64,000 nt of DNA. Source: Rikenella microfusus DSM 15922. Its GTDB lineage: Bacteria; Bacteroidota; Bacteroidia; Bacteroidales; Rikenellaceae. Location: contig NZ_ATXW01000001.1 of assembly GCF_000427365.1 (NCBI RefSeq), positions 122,295-186,294 on the forward strand. The letters run 5' to 3'. The translations under genes were made by a program, and so were the position numbers. This document shows, piece after piece, positions 17,277 to 25,055 of this stretch. Below the pieces are notes generated by a model. It searched no databases. It was not told the origin of the DNA and saw nothing but the letters and a program-made list of their open reading frames with translations. Each line of letters starts with the position of its first letter. Positions within the stretch are counted from its first letter, which is position 1.

Positions 17277-18059
17277 ATGTTCACATTCCAGGAATTTTCG
17301 GACTTCGTACAGTCGCTGACCCCGGCCATCCGGGAAACAGTAAACAAGTATATCGGCAAAGTCCATGTGGACTATAAAGCCGACGACTCGCCGGTCACGC
17401 TGGCCGACCAAGAGATCGAGCGGTATATCGTCTCGCAGATCGAAAACCGGTTCCCGGACGGCGTAATCGTAGGGGAGGAGAGCGGCACGCATCCGGCTTC
17501 GGCCGCGACCGCCGCAAACGGCCCGCTGGTCGAATGGATCGTGGACCCGATAGACGGGACCAAAAGTTTCATACACGGTGTACCGCTGTTCGCCACGCTG
17601 ATCGGCGTCGTGGTGGACGGGGAACCTATATACGGTGCGATCTACAATCCGTTGTTGGACGATCTGATCGCAGGGGACAATAACATCGCTTTGCGGAACG
17701 GCGTCCCGACACGGATGCGGCCTTGCGATTCCCTGAAACAAGCTACGTTGCTCACGACCGATATTCTGGATATAGACAAACACCGGAATATCCACGATTT
17801 CATGGCCCTGGCCGGGCAGTGTCGGATTCTGCGCACGTGGGGCGACGCCTACGGTTACTGCCTGCTGGCGACGGGACGGGCGGACATCATGGTCGATCCG
17901 ATCATGAGCCGTTGGGACCTGGCCGCCTTGATTCCGGTCATCCGGGGCGCCGGAGGTATCATCACGGACTATTATGGCGGCAATCCGGCCACGGGGGATT
18001 CCATCGTCGCCTGCGGACCGGTTTTGCACGGGCAGGTCATCGCGATCTTGAATAAATAG
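17277..18059 (+). CDS. inositol monophosphatase family protein
   Basis: A 260-residue Mg2+-dependent phosphatase. The metal-binding motifs are EESG (residues ~68-71), the WIVDPIDGTKSFIHG loop and the C-terminal WDLAALIPVIRGAGG. The family includes inositol monophosphatase, CysQ and histidinol phosphatase (HisN). The motif DPIDGTKSFIHGVPLFATLIG with a compact size resembles HisN-type proteins, but the context (hpt, queE) gives no support for histidine synthesis, so the substrate stays open. Last gene of the operon. Confidence 0.9.
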   Translation: MFTFQEFSDFVQSLTPAIRETVNKYIGKVHVDYKADDSPVTLADQEIERYIVSQIENRFPDGVIVGEESGTHPASAATAANGPLVEWIVDPIDGTKSFIHGVPLFATLIGVVVDGEPIYGAIYNPLLDDLIAGDNNIALRNGVPTRMRPCDSLKQATLLTTDILDIDKHRNIHDFMALAGQCRILRTWGDAYGYCLLATGRADIMVDPIMSRWDLAALIPVIRGAGGIITDYYGGNPATGDSIVACGPVLHGQVIAILNK

Positions 18060-18092
18060 CCGCCCCGGTCGCTTATTCCGGTTTCCGGGTAT

Positions 18093-18123
18093 TTGGCCGG
18101 AGAAGAAAAAAGCCCTACCTTTG
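18093..18123 (+). promoter_or_regulatory. promoter of tRNA-Pro
   Basis: TTG at 18093-18095, a 20-bp spacer, then TACCTTTG at 18116-18123: a full Bacteroidota housekeeping promoter 17 bp before the mature tRNA 5' end. Confidence 0.85.
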
Positions 18124-18140
18124 CCGCACATCGGACAGTT

Positions 18141-18215
18141 CGGGGTGTAGCGCAGCCCGGTTAGCGCACCTGCTTTGGGAGCAGGGGGTCCCAGGTTCGA
18201 ATCCTGGTACCCCGA
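18141..18215 (+). tRNA. tRNA-Pro (anticodon TGG)
   Basis: A complete cloverleaf: acceptor CGGGGTG pairs with TACCCCG, the anticodon arm is CCTGC-TTTGGGA-GCAGG with anticodon TGG, and the T arm contains GGTTCGAATCC. CCA is not encoded. The 3' end overlaps the left boundary of an integrated element (18210-21970). Confidence 0.97.
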
Positions 18216-18220
18216 CAAAA
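18210..18220 (+). repeat. putative attL core (11-bp direct repeat)
   Basis: CCCCGACAAAA covers the last five acceptor-arm bases, the discriminator base and five downstream bases of tRNA-Pro. An identical copy is at 21960-21970. Confidence 0.55.
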
Positions 18221-18223
18221 TAC

Positions 18224-18270
18224 AAAAGCCTTTGTAATCAGCAAATTACAGCGATTACAAAGGCTTTTTT
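18224..18270 (+). terminator. terminator behind tRNA-Pro, inside the element
   Basis: AAAGCCTTTGTAATC pairs with GATTACAAAGGCTTT over a 13-base loop, followed by TTT. It lies to the right of the left repeat, so it would have arrived with the element and now terminates the tRNA transcript. Confidence 0.8.
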
Positions 18271-18365
18271 CTTCGACGTTTCTACCGGATTATCAGCCGA
18301 AAATATGGGAATATGGGGAGAAATTAGGTGCTTTTGGGACAAAAAACCTGCAAAACACCCGCAAA

Positions 18366-19613
18366 ATGGCGTCCGTGAAACCCTACTTCGACACCCGTTC
18401 CCCACGCAAAGACGGTACCTGCCCTCTGAAACTGGCCCTCACCCACAAAGGGAACACCGTCCTCGTCAGTTTGCAGATATACCTGCTGCCCAAATGCTGG
18501 GATTCCCGAAAACAGGAGGTCGTCAAAGACAAACGCAAAGCGGTTTATAACGACGCGCTCCGTCGTCGGTTGGTATTGGCCGAAAACGTCATCCTGAAAC
18601 TGGGCGAAAAAGGAGAACTGAAAACGCTCACCGCCTCAGCACTCAAAAAACGCATCGAAGCCGGGGAAAATCCCGATCCGACACCCGCCGAGACCTCCCG
18701 CCCGCTGGTCAGAGACCTCTTTTTACAATTCATAGACACCTGCAAGATCGAAGGTACGAAAGCCATTTACCGGCATACGCTGGAACGGCTCGGCAGGTTC
18801 GCCGACCCGGATACCCTGACCTTTGAAGACATTGACGCATCGTGGTTACGACGGTTCGAGGCGGCCATGGGCGAAAACAACAAGGTCAATACCATATCCC
18901 TCCACCTGCGCAACCTGCGGGCCGTATTCAATCGGGCCATCGACGAAGAGATCATCCCGCAGGGCATGTATCCTTTCCGCCGCTTTAAGATCAAAAAGGA
19001 AAGCACCCCGAAACGGTCATTGAGCGTCGAAGAGCTGCGCAAGCTCCGGGACTATCCGTGCGAAGAGTGGCAGGAGAAGTGGCGGGACATGTTCTTGCTT
19101 GTTTTCTACCTGATCGGAATCAACACCGTCGATTTGATGTCCCTGACCGAAGTACGGAAGGGCAGAGTAGAGTATCGCCGGGCCAAGACGCACCGTCTGT
19201 ATTCGATCAAAGTCGAACCGGAAGCGCAGGCCATTATCGACAAATACCGGGGAACCGACCATCTGTTGTCTTTCGCCGACCAGTACGTCGATCACGGCGA
19301 TTTCCGCCGTCGGATGAACGCGACGCTCAAAAAGATCGGGCCGGTGGAATGGGTGGAGAACCGGAGCAGGACGCATCCGAAGAAAAACAAAAAGCGGTAC
19401 AACGCTTTATTCCCCGGCCTCACCTCCTATTGGGCGCGACATACCTGGGCCACCATCGCCGCCTCTTTGGATATTCCCCAAGAGACCATCACCGCAGTAC
19501 TGGGCCACGGGGGCAACACCGTGACGGACATCTACATCGACTTCGACCAGCGGAAAGTGGACGAAGCGAACAGGAAGGTCATAGACTATGTAAACGGGAA
19601 AAGCACGAGGTGA
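18366..19613 (+). CDS. tyrosine recombinase/integrase
   Basis: A 415-residue site-specific integrase: an N-terminal arm-binding region, a SAM-like core-binding domain (LVRDLFLQFIDTCKIEGTKAIYRHTLERL, then SLHLRNLRAVFNRAIDEEIIPQGMYPF), and a catalytic domain with SYWARHTWATIAASL, LGHGGNTVTDIYIDFD giving the Arg-His, His and Tyr residues. The position of the first catalytic Arg reads GINTVDLMSL, apparently lacking the Arg; similar loss is known in some Bacteroides integrases such as IntDOT. It points away from tRNA-Pro, 150 bp behind it, the usual place for an element integrase. Confidence 0.93.
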   Translation: MASVKPYFDTRSPRKDGTCPLKLALTHKGNTVLVSLQIYLLPKCWDSRKQEVVKDKRKAVYNDALRRRLVLAENVILKLGEKGELKTLTASALKKRIEAGENPDPTPAETSRPLVRDLFLQFIDTCKIEGTKAIYRHTLERLGRFADPDTLTFEDIDASWLRRFEAAMGENNKVNTISLHLRNLRAVFNRAIDEEIIPQGMYPFRRFKIKKESTPKRSLSVEELRKLRDYPCEEWQEKWRDMFLLVFYLIGINTVDLMSLTEVRKGRVEYRRAKTHRLYSIKVEPEAQAIIDKYRGTDHLLSFADQYVDHGDFRRRMNATLKKIGPVEWVENRSRTHPKKNKKRYNALFPGLTSYWARHTWATIAASLDIPQETITAVLGHGGNTVTDIYIDFDQRKVDEANRKVIDYVNGKSTR

Positions 19614-19763
19614 TTTATGCCTATTCACTGACAACTTCGGTGCATTCATAAACAACCTTTATTTCGGATGACGCTCGTCCTTAGTTTTACTTTCGTAAGC
19701 TTACGGGCGGATTCCGAAAAGCCCCGATAGAGTAGGAAAACAATCATTTAAATTCAATGTGTT

Positions 19764-20207
19764 ATGCCACTCAATTCCGTGTCTATCAACGGCGTCGTAC
19801 AAGCCGACTCAAATGTTTTCGTGACTTATCTCGAGGCAACTCTAGGTGCCACTAATTGGAAACATTACGAAATCCTTCGTCCTAATTTGAGCAGCGACTT
19901 CAATGCTATCGAATCTCACAACCGTACTGACCGTGGCGGAGGCACTAAACTCGCAGAAATCGACAACGAAACTATTTTCCACAGATCACCAGGTGATGGC
20001 ACCCATACAAGTACTGTATTTTTCCAAGAGCCGGTCAGGGGGTCTCATAATTATCGTATTGTTGCTTTCGGCGTCCATACCTCGGCCTGCGGCGAGGGAA
20101 GAGCCCTTCGGGGACCAGCCCAAAATCGTTCGTATAAAATTGTCTGGTATGATCAGAATATAGTTCCAGTTGGCCACGCACTGCGCAACAATATAGTAAT
20201 GTTTTAA
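19764..20207 (+). CDS. hypothetical protein, element cargo
   Basis: A 147-residue protein with no family I recognise. It is rich in beta-strand-type segments (SVSINGVVQADSNVFVTYLEA, STVFFQEPVRGSHNYRIVAFGV), has no signal peptide or membrane helix, and its base composition is visibly more AT-rich than the flanking chromosome. It has its own possible promoter (TACTTTCG, one mismatch from TAnnTTTG, about 70 bp upstream) and its own terminator, and it is convergent with the tail remnants. This layout is typical of a self-contained cargo gene of a prophage. The function is unknown. Confidence 0.65.
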   Translation: MPLNSVSINGVVQADSNVFVTYLEATLGATNWKHYEILRPNLSSDFNAIESHNRTDRGGGTKLAEIDNETIFHRSPGDGTHTSTVFFQEPVRGSHNYRIVAFGVHTSACGEGRALRGPAQNRSYKIVWYDQNIVPVGHALRNNIVMF

Positions 20208-20222
20208 GTTATTTTTTAATAA

Positions 20223-20256
20223 AAAGAAGGTTGGGAGATTGATTCTAACCTTCTTT
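20223..20256. terminator. bidirectional terminator between cargo gene and tail remnants
   Basis: AAAGAAGGTT pairs with AACCTTCTTT over a 14-base loop, with A-rich and T-rich flanks. It lies between the rightward gene ending at 20207 and the leftward frame ending at 20271. Confidence 0.7.
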
Positions 20257-20270
20257 AATTTGCATTACAC

Positions 20271-20554
20271 TTAAACAGTACGTTTCCGGAACCACCATAT
20301 TCCTACCCCGACTAGTGCCGCCCCGGCAATCATCCACAGCCACCATAGCGAACGCGGTTTCTTTTGCGTTTCCTGCGAAGCCACCGTTTCAATCTGGATA
20401 TTCGTCTGACTGCTGTCCTGAACCATTGCTTCCGTCTGTTGTTTGGCAGCGGTAGTTGTCTGCTTGCGGATGCCCTTCTGGCTATCCCGTTTCGTGTCTA
20501 TTACCGTCGCCCGCTTCAACGGGGGCGTGCCGGTGGCCGGATCGACCGGTCGGC
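20271..20554 (-). pseudogene. 3' fragment of a phage gene with C-terminal membrane helix
   Basis: The open frame reads PVDPATGTPPLKRATVIDT, a Gln/Thr-rich stretch, then a C-terminal helix (SLWWLWMIAGAALVGVGIWWF) and basic residues RKRTV. It can only start at a TTG (20519), yet the protein-like character continues upstream to about 20554 and then meets a stop. The same DNA encodes the last residues of the tail-protein remnant in another frame. This indicates a deletion that joined the middle of the tail gene to the end of a different gene. A single membrane helix at the C-terminus is compatible with a lysis or membrane-anchored phage protein, but that is a guess. Confidence 0.45.
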
Positions 20555-21970
20555 TTCATTGGCCAAAGCATAATTGCCGATCTTCATCTGAAAATCGATG
20601 TATTCATTCAATTCTTCTTCGTTGGCTTCCCGCATGATCTTCTCCCGCGCCAACGCATTTTTGGCGATAATGGCCAGTTCGACCCTGCCTCCGGCCGCTA
20701 CCAGCTGTTCACGCTGCGCATTCAACCCTTCCAGCTGCCGTTCTTCCTCCTCTGTCCGTTTTTCCCCTTTATCCGTCAGGGCCTCGATATGCTTGTCGGT
20801 TTCGGCCAGCAGGTCGGCATTCGCCCGCCTCTGCTGCACCAGCTCCTTCTGCCCGCCCCGCTCCGATTGAATCAGTTTTTTGTTCAGGCCATCTTCATAA
20901 GCCGCTACCTGCATGTCCGCGATTTGGTTTTCGATGTCCTCCAGCTTCCGCGCCTGTTTCGACAGGAATTCCGCCCGCTTCTCAAAAGCGTTCTCCTCCT
21001 GCTTCTGCAATTTATCGAGGTGCTTCCGGTTTTTCCCCTCGAAAGCATCTATCTCGGCCTGTTTCGCCGAAATCAATGCCCGAATACGCTCGATTTCGGT
21101 CGTGTCCGAAGCATCGGCAGTATCCAACTGTTGCTCCAATGCCGCCTTCTCATCCTTCAACCGCTGCAATACCCCGGCATACGTGTTATCGGTCTCTATC
21201 TGCTGTTTCCGGAGCGCAATCTGTTCCTGTATCCCTTTTCGCTCGGCCTGTGCCGCTATGCGCTGCTCATCGGTCAAAGCGTTTTTCAGGGCCAGTTTGG
21301 AGTTGACCGTGCTCAACGCCGCATTCAGCTGCTCCAGCGTCATAGCATCGTATGGATCCGCACCACCGGAGACATGACCGGCGACCGCATTCAACTTTTC
21401 GATTTCCCGTGCCGCTTTTCGCGCAGCCTCCTGAAGGTCGGAAAACTCCGCGACAACGATTCCCCACCGTCCCGTCATCTCCACGGAACCGTCCTTCGCA
21501 GCCCGGCCCAGATTAAATAACTCTTTCCCGCAAATTTTCGCCACACCTGCAGCAAACTGAGCTTAGTCCCCCGATTTCTTGTACGCCTGAATCAGATCAC
21601 CGAAAGCTGCCGTAGCGATACCAACTTCCGTTTCCGTCCGATCTCCCGTATTTTCATACGCCTTCACCAAATCTTCGAGTACTTTTTTCTCGGTATCGAA
21701 CCGTTCCTGCTGGATATGCTGCATCTCCTCCGCCCGGATCCGAACCTTGATATTCTCCTCCATTTTCCGGTTCACGTAATCCAACGCTGCGGCGATCTCC
21801 TCGTTGCTCATCTTCTCCGTAAGCATATTCGGCAAATACTCCTTGTATCGCTCGTTAATCAACCGGATCGCTTCTGCGCGGGCTTTAGAACCTTCCGTGC
21901 TCTCCATTAACGCCTGTTTCAAATCTTCGTACGTCGCCCTCTCCTGAGAAAGCTCCAACCCCCGACAAAA
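20516..21970 (-). pseudogene. truncated phage tail tape-measure-like gene with internal stop
   Basis: Two open stretches in the same frame (21958 to 21563, and 21544 to 20516) are separated only by a TAA at 21563-21565. The product is a charged, Gln/Glu/Lys/Arg-rich coiled coil (for example RIRALISAKQAEIDAFEGKN and KQARKLEDIENQIADMQ), typical of the central part of tail tape-measure proteins in Bacteroidota prophages. The 5' end is missing: the frame runs into the right boundary repeat at 21960 and stops just beyond it. The 3' end is fused out of frame to another gene at about 20554. Three lesions make it non-functional. Confidence 0.6.
21960..21970 (+). repeat. putative attR core (11-bp direct repeat)
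   Basis: CCCCGACAAAA, identical to the tRNA-Pro 3' end at 18210-18220. To its left lies the truncated tail gene, to its right a tRNA-type terminator. Confidence 0.55.
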
Positions 21971-22016
21971 CGAAACCCCTTCAAATCAATTCTATGATTT
22001 GAAGGGATTCGTTTTT
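21971..22016 (+). terminator. probable ancestral tRNA-Pro terminator
   Basis: CGAAACCCCTTCAAATCA pairs with TGATTTGAAGGGATTCG (one unpaired base) over a 6-base loop and runs into TTTTT. It is directly adjacent to the right repeat, at the distance a tRNA terminator would have, and no intact rightward gene precedes it. The simplest reading is that it served tRNA-Pro before the element inserted. Confidence 0.65.
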
Positions 22017-22212
22017 AATCTACTATCATAAATTCAAAAATATCCCATACATCGATAATCATAAATTAATAAGTTTATACGATTTTGTCCAAAACCGGAT
22101 AATGATCACGCCAAGCGGCAGCGCCGTCTGCCCCACGATTTGCAGCTACCCAAAGAGAGAAACCCCACCCGGCGCCGCACTTCATCTTCGCACCCGCCCG
22201 CTCCTGCACCGA

Positions 22213-22545
22213 TCAGCGTATGAAACAGGCCTCGCACCGCAACAAATCGGAAATGTAATCACGTAACTCCGAACGCGTAGAAAGCCGACAATAACGATAT
22301 ACCCGCGGCAGTACATGCCATTTGCGAAAACGAATCAGGTCATACGTACTCGACTCCAGATATATACTACCGTCCAGCCGTTTGTCGAACACGCCCCATA
22401 AGGAACTCCCGGCCGGACAACAGGGATCCGACTCATGGAACAGATATACCTCTCCGACAATCAGACAAATACCGGTCAGAGCAGGATTACACCATTTCGT
22501 ATCGGAAAATAACCCGCTTTTTTCGTATAAACCGAATGATTTCAT
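22213..22545 (-). CDS. hypothetical protein
   Basis: A 110-residue frame from the ATG at 22545. The sequence has mixed, globular character with several Cys and Trp residues (SDTKWCNPALTGICLIVGEVYLF, ESDPCCPAGSSLWGVF) and no signal peptide. It lies downstream of the YbdM-like gene on the same strand but 700 bp away, too far for a tight operon. I do not recognise a family. A longer version starting at 22641 is open but its first 32 codons look random. Confidence 0.45.
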   Translation of the reverse strand: MKSFGLYEKSGLFSDTKWCNPALTGICLIVGEVYLFHESDPCCPAGSSLWGVFDKRLDGSIYLESSTYDLIRFRKWHVLPRVYRYCRLSTRSELRDYISDLLRCEACFIR

Positions 22546-23241
22546 AGTTCGGCATATCTTTTGAGTGAATATCAAAAAATATGCGCGGCGCTTGACCGAA
22601 TCGATTCGACCCGTTCCACAAGGCATGACAGATTTGACCAAGACCGCGCATAATTAGGTCTTGGCTGTTTATCCGTCATTTCATTTGGTGGAACTATCGA
22701 ATCGACAAACAGCTTAACGATACGACTCTATCGTCATTTCAAATGTAGCCAATCGCACTATAAATTCCAAATTTTCTATCATCAGTTTTATACAGACGAC
22801 GCATACATCGACTAACAATCCCATCTTTCAGTAACGTTATATCATTTATTTACAGATAAAATTCCCGGTTCGTCTGAAAAGGGCGGTATAGGAAACATCG
22901 ATCAATCGGGAGACCTTCTTTTCCGGAAAATTCGGAACTACGAAATAACAAACGAAGGCTACGTACAGGAATAACGGACGAAAAGGGATCAACGCTTCGG
23001 GGAGAAGCGCTTCCGTAATCATCGAACGATGCAAGCAATACCGATAACGCAGTTCCAGTACCCGCTTCTGCCGCCCATCGCCCCCCCCAAAGATAGCCGA
23101 ACTTTATCAAGCCCCCGGCAGACTATACACGAAAAGATAGTAACGGTATCGGATACATCAATTCCCGCTCAGCGTCTTTCCGCACACGGCGATGCCGAGT
23201 TAAAAGGCGCTGAACCGGAAAACGATGTACATATCGCACTT
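22546..23241. other. intergenic stretch without a supported gene
   Basis: About 700 bp of relatively AT-rich DNA. A hairpin CCAAGACC/GGTCTTGG is at 22638-22664, and an exact -7 box TATCTTTG faces left at 23088-23095. A 58-codon leftward frame from 23022 to 22846 with a hydrophobic segment lies behind that box, but its coding nature is doubtful. Confidence 0.4.
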
Positions 23242-23766
23242 TTATTCCTCCTGCCAATCCTCCGAAAGGCTGAACGACTTATTGGCGAAAAGCTCCGCCA
23301 GACCGGATATTTGCTTCAGACGGAGCAATTCGTCCCGGTCCATGCCGATATTTTTCATAATCCAGTTATCGGACATACCCGAACGGACCAATTCCGTAAC
23401 GATACCCGACATCAATTCGACGGAATGCACCCCCCGCGCCCGGTTATGACGGATCGTCGAAGCCATCCGGTTCGATATGTCCTTGTCGATCACCACCACC
23501 GGCAACAACCCCTTTTCACGTTCATAAATACGCCGGGACGTTTTCATCACCAGATAACGGTGATAACCGTCCACCAGCTCGTAAATATCCCGCTCTGCGA
23601 TGTAATAGCAGACGCAAGGCATCGTATATCCGTCTTCCCAGATCGAAAGTTCCAGTAACTTCATCTCCGGCGGGGCCACCACATTCGGATTGTAACTATT
23701 GGCAGCCACTTTCTCTACGGGTACGGCCCGAACCGCATATACCGGACTTGTAAACTCCTTGGCCAT
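23242..23766 (-). CDS. ParB/sulfiredoxin-fold protein, YbdM/IbrB-like
   Basis: A 174-residue protein closely resembling E. coli YbdM and IbrB: EANxYNPN-type opening (VAANSYNPNVVAPPEMKLLELSIWEDGYTMP), the nuclease-fold signature LVDGYHRYLVMK, DKDISNRMASTIRHNRARGVHSVELMS, and a C-terminal helix-turn-helix-like segment SDNWIMKNIGMDRDELLRLKQISGLAELF. The fold occurs in DNA-binding partition proteins and in nucleotide-hydrolysing enzymes; the activity here is unknown. It starts 3 bp after the YbdN/IbrA-like gene. In E. coli IbrA and IbrB together activate eib genes, and the pair is frequent in prophages. Confidence 0.88.
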   Translation of the reverse strand: MAKEFTSPVYAVRAVPVEKVAANSYNPNVVAPPEMKLLELSIWEDGYTMPCVCYYIAERDIYELVDGYHRYLVMKTSRRIYEREKGLLPVVVIDKDISNRMASTIRHNRARGVHSVELMSGIVTELVRSGMSDNWIMKNIGMDRDELLRLKQISGLAELFANKSFSLSEDWQEE

Positions 23767-23769
23767 AAA

Positions 23770-25050
23770 TCAGCAATTCCTGTATTTATCCATCGCGCAC
23801 TCCCTCAACTCACGCTCGCGTTTGGTCAGCGAAAATCCCATATATTTACATACATGGTCGTTTTTCAGAATACAGATACACATTCTTTTGTAGGTAGGTA
23901 TCTCCCGGAATTCCGGAATATCTATATCGTCGAGATACTCCATACGTACCGGTTTCTTCGGCGTATGGTAAGCCGTAGTCTCATCGACCTCGATCGGAAC
24001 GTTCGCCTCCCGGAGCTTCCGGATGGTATCCTCGGCCAGACAGCCTCCCTTCTCCCGCCAGAAACGGATGCTTACGTTCAATTTCTCCAGATAATTCCGA
24101 CGGGTCTCGTCCGGCAGCGTACCCAACAGGAAATACATATACCGTTTCCATGAGAAGCCCGGCGGACAAGTAATTTTCCGCCATCCCATGGCCGCCGTGC
24201 TCCCGTAGATCCCGGCGCATCCGACACCGTTCACGCGCCCGACCATCCGTCCCCACGTATCGGGATCGATCACCCGGTACACCGCCAGCGTAGGGATCGC
24301 CTGCGATATGAACGGGCTGGCGACCCGGTGGCGGGAAATCGGAATACCGGCCTGGTAATAAAGGTCGTACAGGTGGTTATACGGCCAGCCGAAACGCGCG
24401 TTGGCGATCCATATGTCCGAAGTTTTCCAGTCGAATATGGGGTAAGCGTTGAACTCATGCCAGCCCGTCCGGTGCGTCCACTTATAATTGCCCAGCCTCT
24501 TGTAATTCTTGTCGCTGTGTATGGCCCTCCAGCGGTTGAAACTCTCCTGCGTCCTGATTCCCACCAGGCAGCATATCTTTTTGCATTTTTTCTTCCGACG
24601 GAGCCATCCGGAAAACAAATTCTGGAAGTTATAATCCCAAAGTTCTTCCGTAAAAAAATCGAAATCCTCCTTCGTCAGGCAATCCTCCGGCATATCGCGC
24701 ACCCAGATATGCCTACAATCCTCGTCCCACGGGCGCCAATAAAGCTGATACATGGACGCGCAGGTCGCCACCTTGAACGGTACGCAGCAATGAAAAACTT
24801 CCAGAATATCCCGGTTCTCCGAAAACATACGTTCGACATATTCGGTCGTCTGGCGGTACTGTACCTCGTAATCCATATGGAACACGCCCAGTTTTCGTCC
24901 GGGGGCATGCCTGCGGATATAATCCATGCAAAGATTCAACAGTACGCCGCTGTCCTTGCCTCCCGAAAAGGAGACATAGACATAATCGAAATAATCGAAA
25001 ATGATTTTCAGCCTTTTCTGCGTCGCTTCATATACATTCAGCCGGTACAT
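23770..25050 (-). CDS. PAPS reductase-like PP-loop protein (DUF3440), YbdN/IbrA-like
   Basis: A 426-residue protein with the PP-loop ATP-pyrophosphatase motif SFSGGKDSGVLL near residue 32, then HMDYEVQYRQTTEYVER and a Cys-rich segment KKCKKICCLVGIRTQES, the layout of DUF3440 proteins YbdN and IbrA. PP-loop enzymes adenylate a substrate, for example in sulfur transfer to nucleic acid bases. I chose the ATG at 25050 (MYRLNVYEATQKRLK) because homologues start there and it leaves a 5-bp gap to the upstream gene; a GTG at 25101 would overlap it. The target is unknown. Confidence 0.88.
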   Translation of the reverse strand: MYRLNVYEATQKRLKIIFDYFDYVYVSFSGGKDSGVLLNLCMDYIRRHAPGRKLGVFHMDYEVQYRQTTEYVERMFSENRDILEVFHCCVPFKVATCASMYQLYWRPWDEDCRHIWVRDMPEDCLTKEDFDFFTEELWDYNFQNLFSGWLRRKKKCKKICCLVGIRTQESFNRWRAIHSDKNYKRLGNYKWTHRTGWHEFNAYPIFDWKTSDIWIANARFGWPYNHLYDLYYQAGIPISRHRVASPFISQAIPTLAVYRVIDPDTWGRMVGRVNGVGCAGIYGSTAAMGWRKITCPPGFSWKRYMYFLLGTLPDETRRNYLEKLNVSIRFWREKGGCLAEDTIRKLREANVPIEVDETTAYHTPKKPVRMEYLDDIDIPEFREIPTYKRMCICILKNDHVCKYMGFSLTKRERELRECAMDKYRNC

Positions 25051-25055
25051 ACGCT

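Larger units (their letters stand above)
18210..21970. mobile_element. tRNA-Pro-borne integrative element, decayed prophage remnant
   Basis: The segment begins at the last bases of tRNA-Pro with CCCCGACAAAA and ends with the same 11 bases at 21960-21970. It carries a tyrosine recombinase next to the tRNA, one orphan gene, and truncated tail genes on the opposite strand, one of them cut off at the right repeat. A second terminator-like hairpin directly follows the right repeat, as expected if that is the ancestral tRNA terminator displaced by integration. At 3.76 kb it lacks all packaging and head genes, so it is a remnant. Confidence 0.65.

Noticed and set aside
22846..23022. 58-codon leftward frame with a hydrophobic segment behind an exact -7 box (23088-23095)
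   Set aside because: No homology recognised and the sequence is not clearly protein-like; the box alone is not enough to call a gene.
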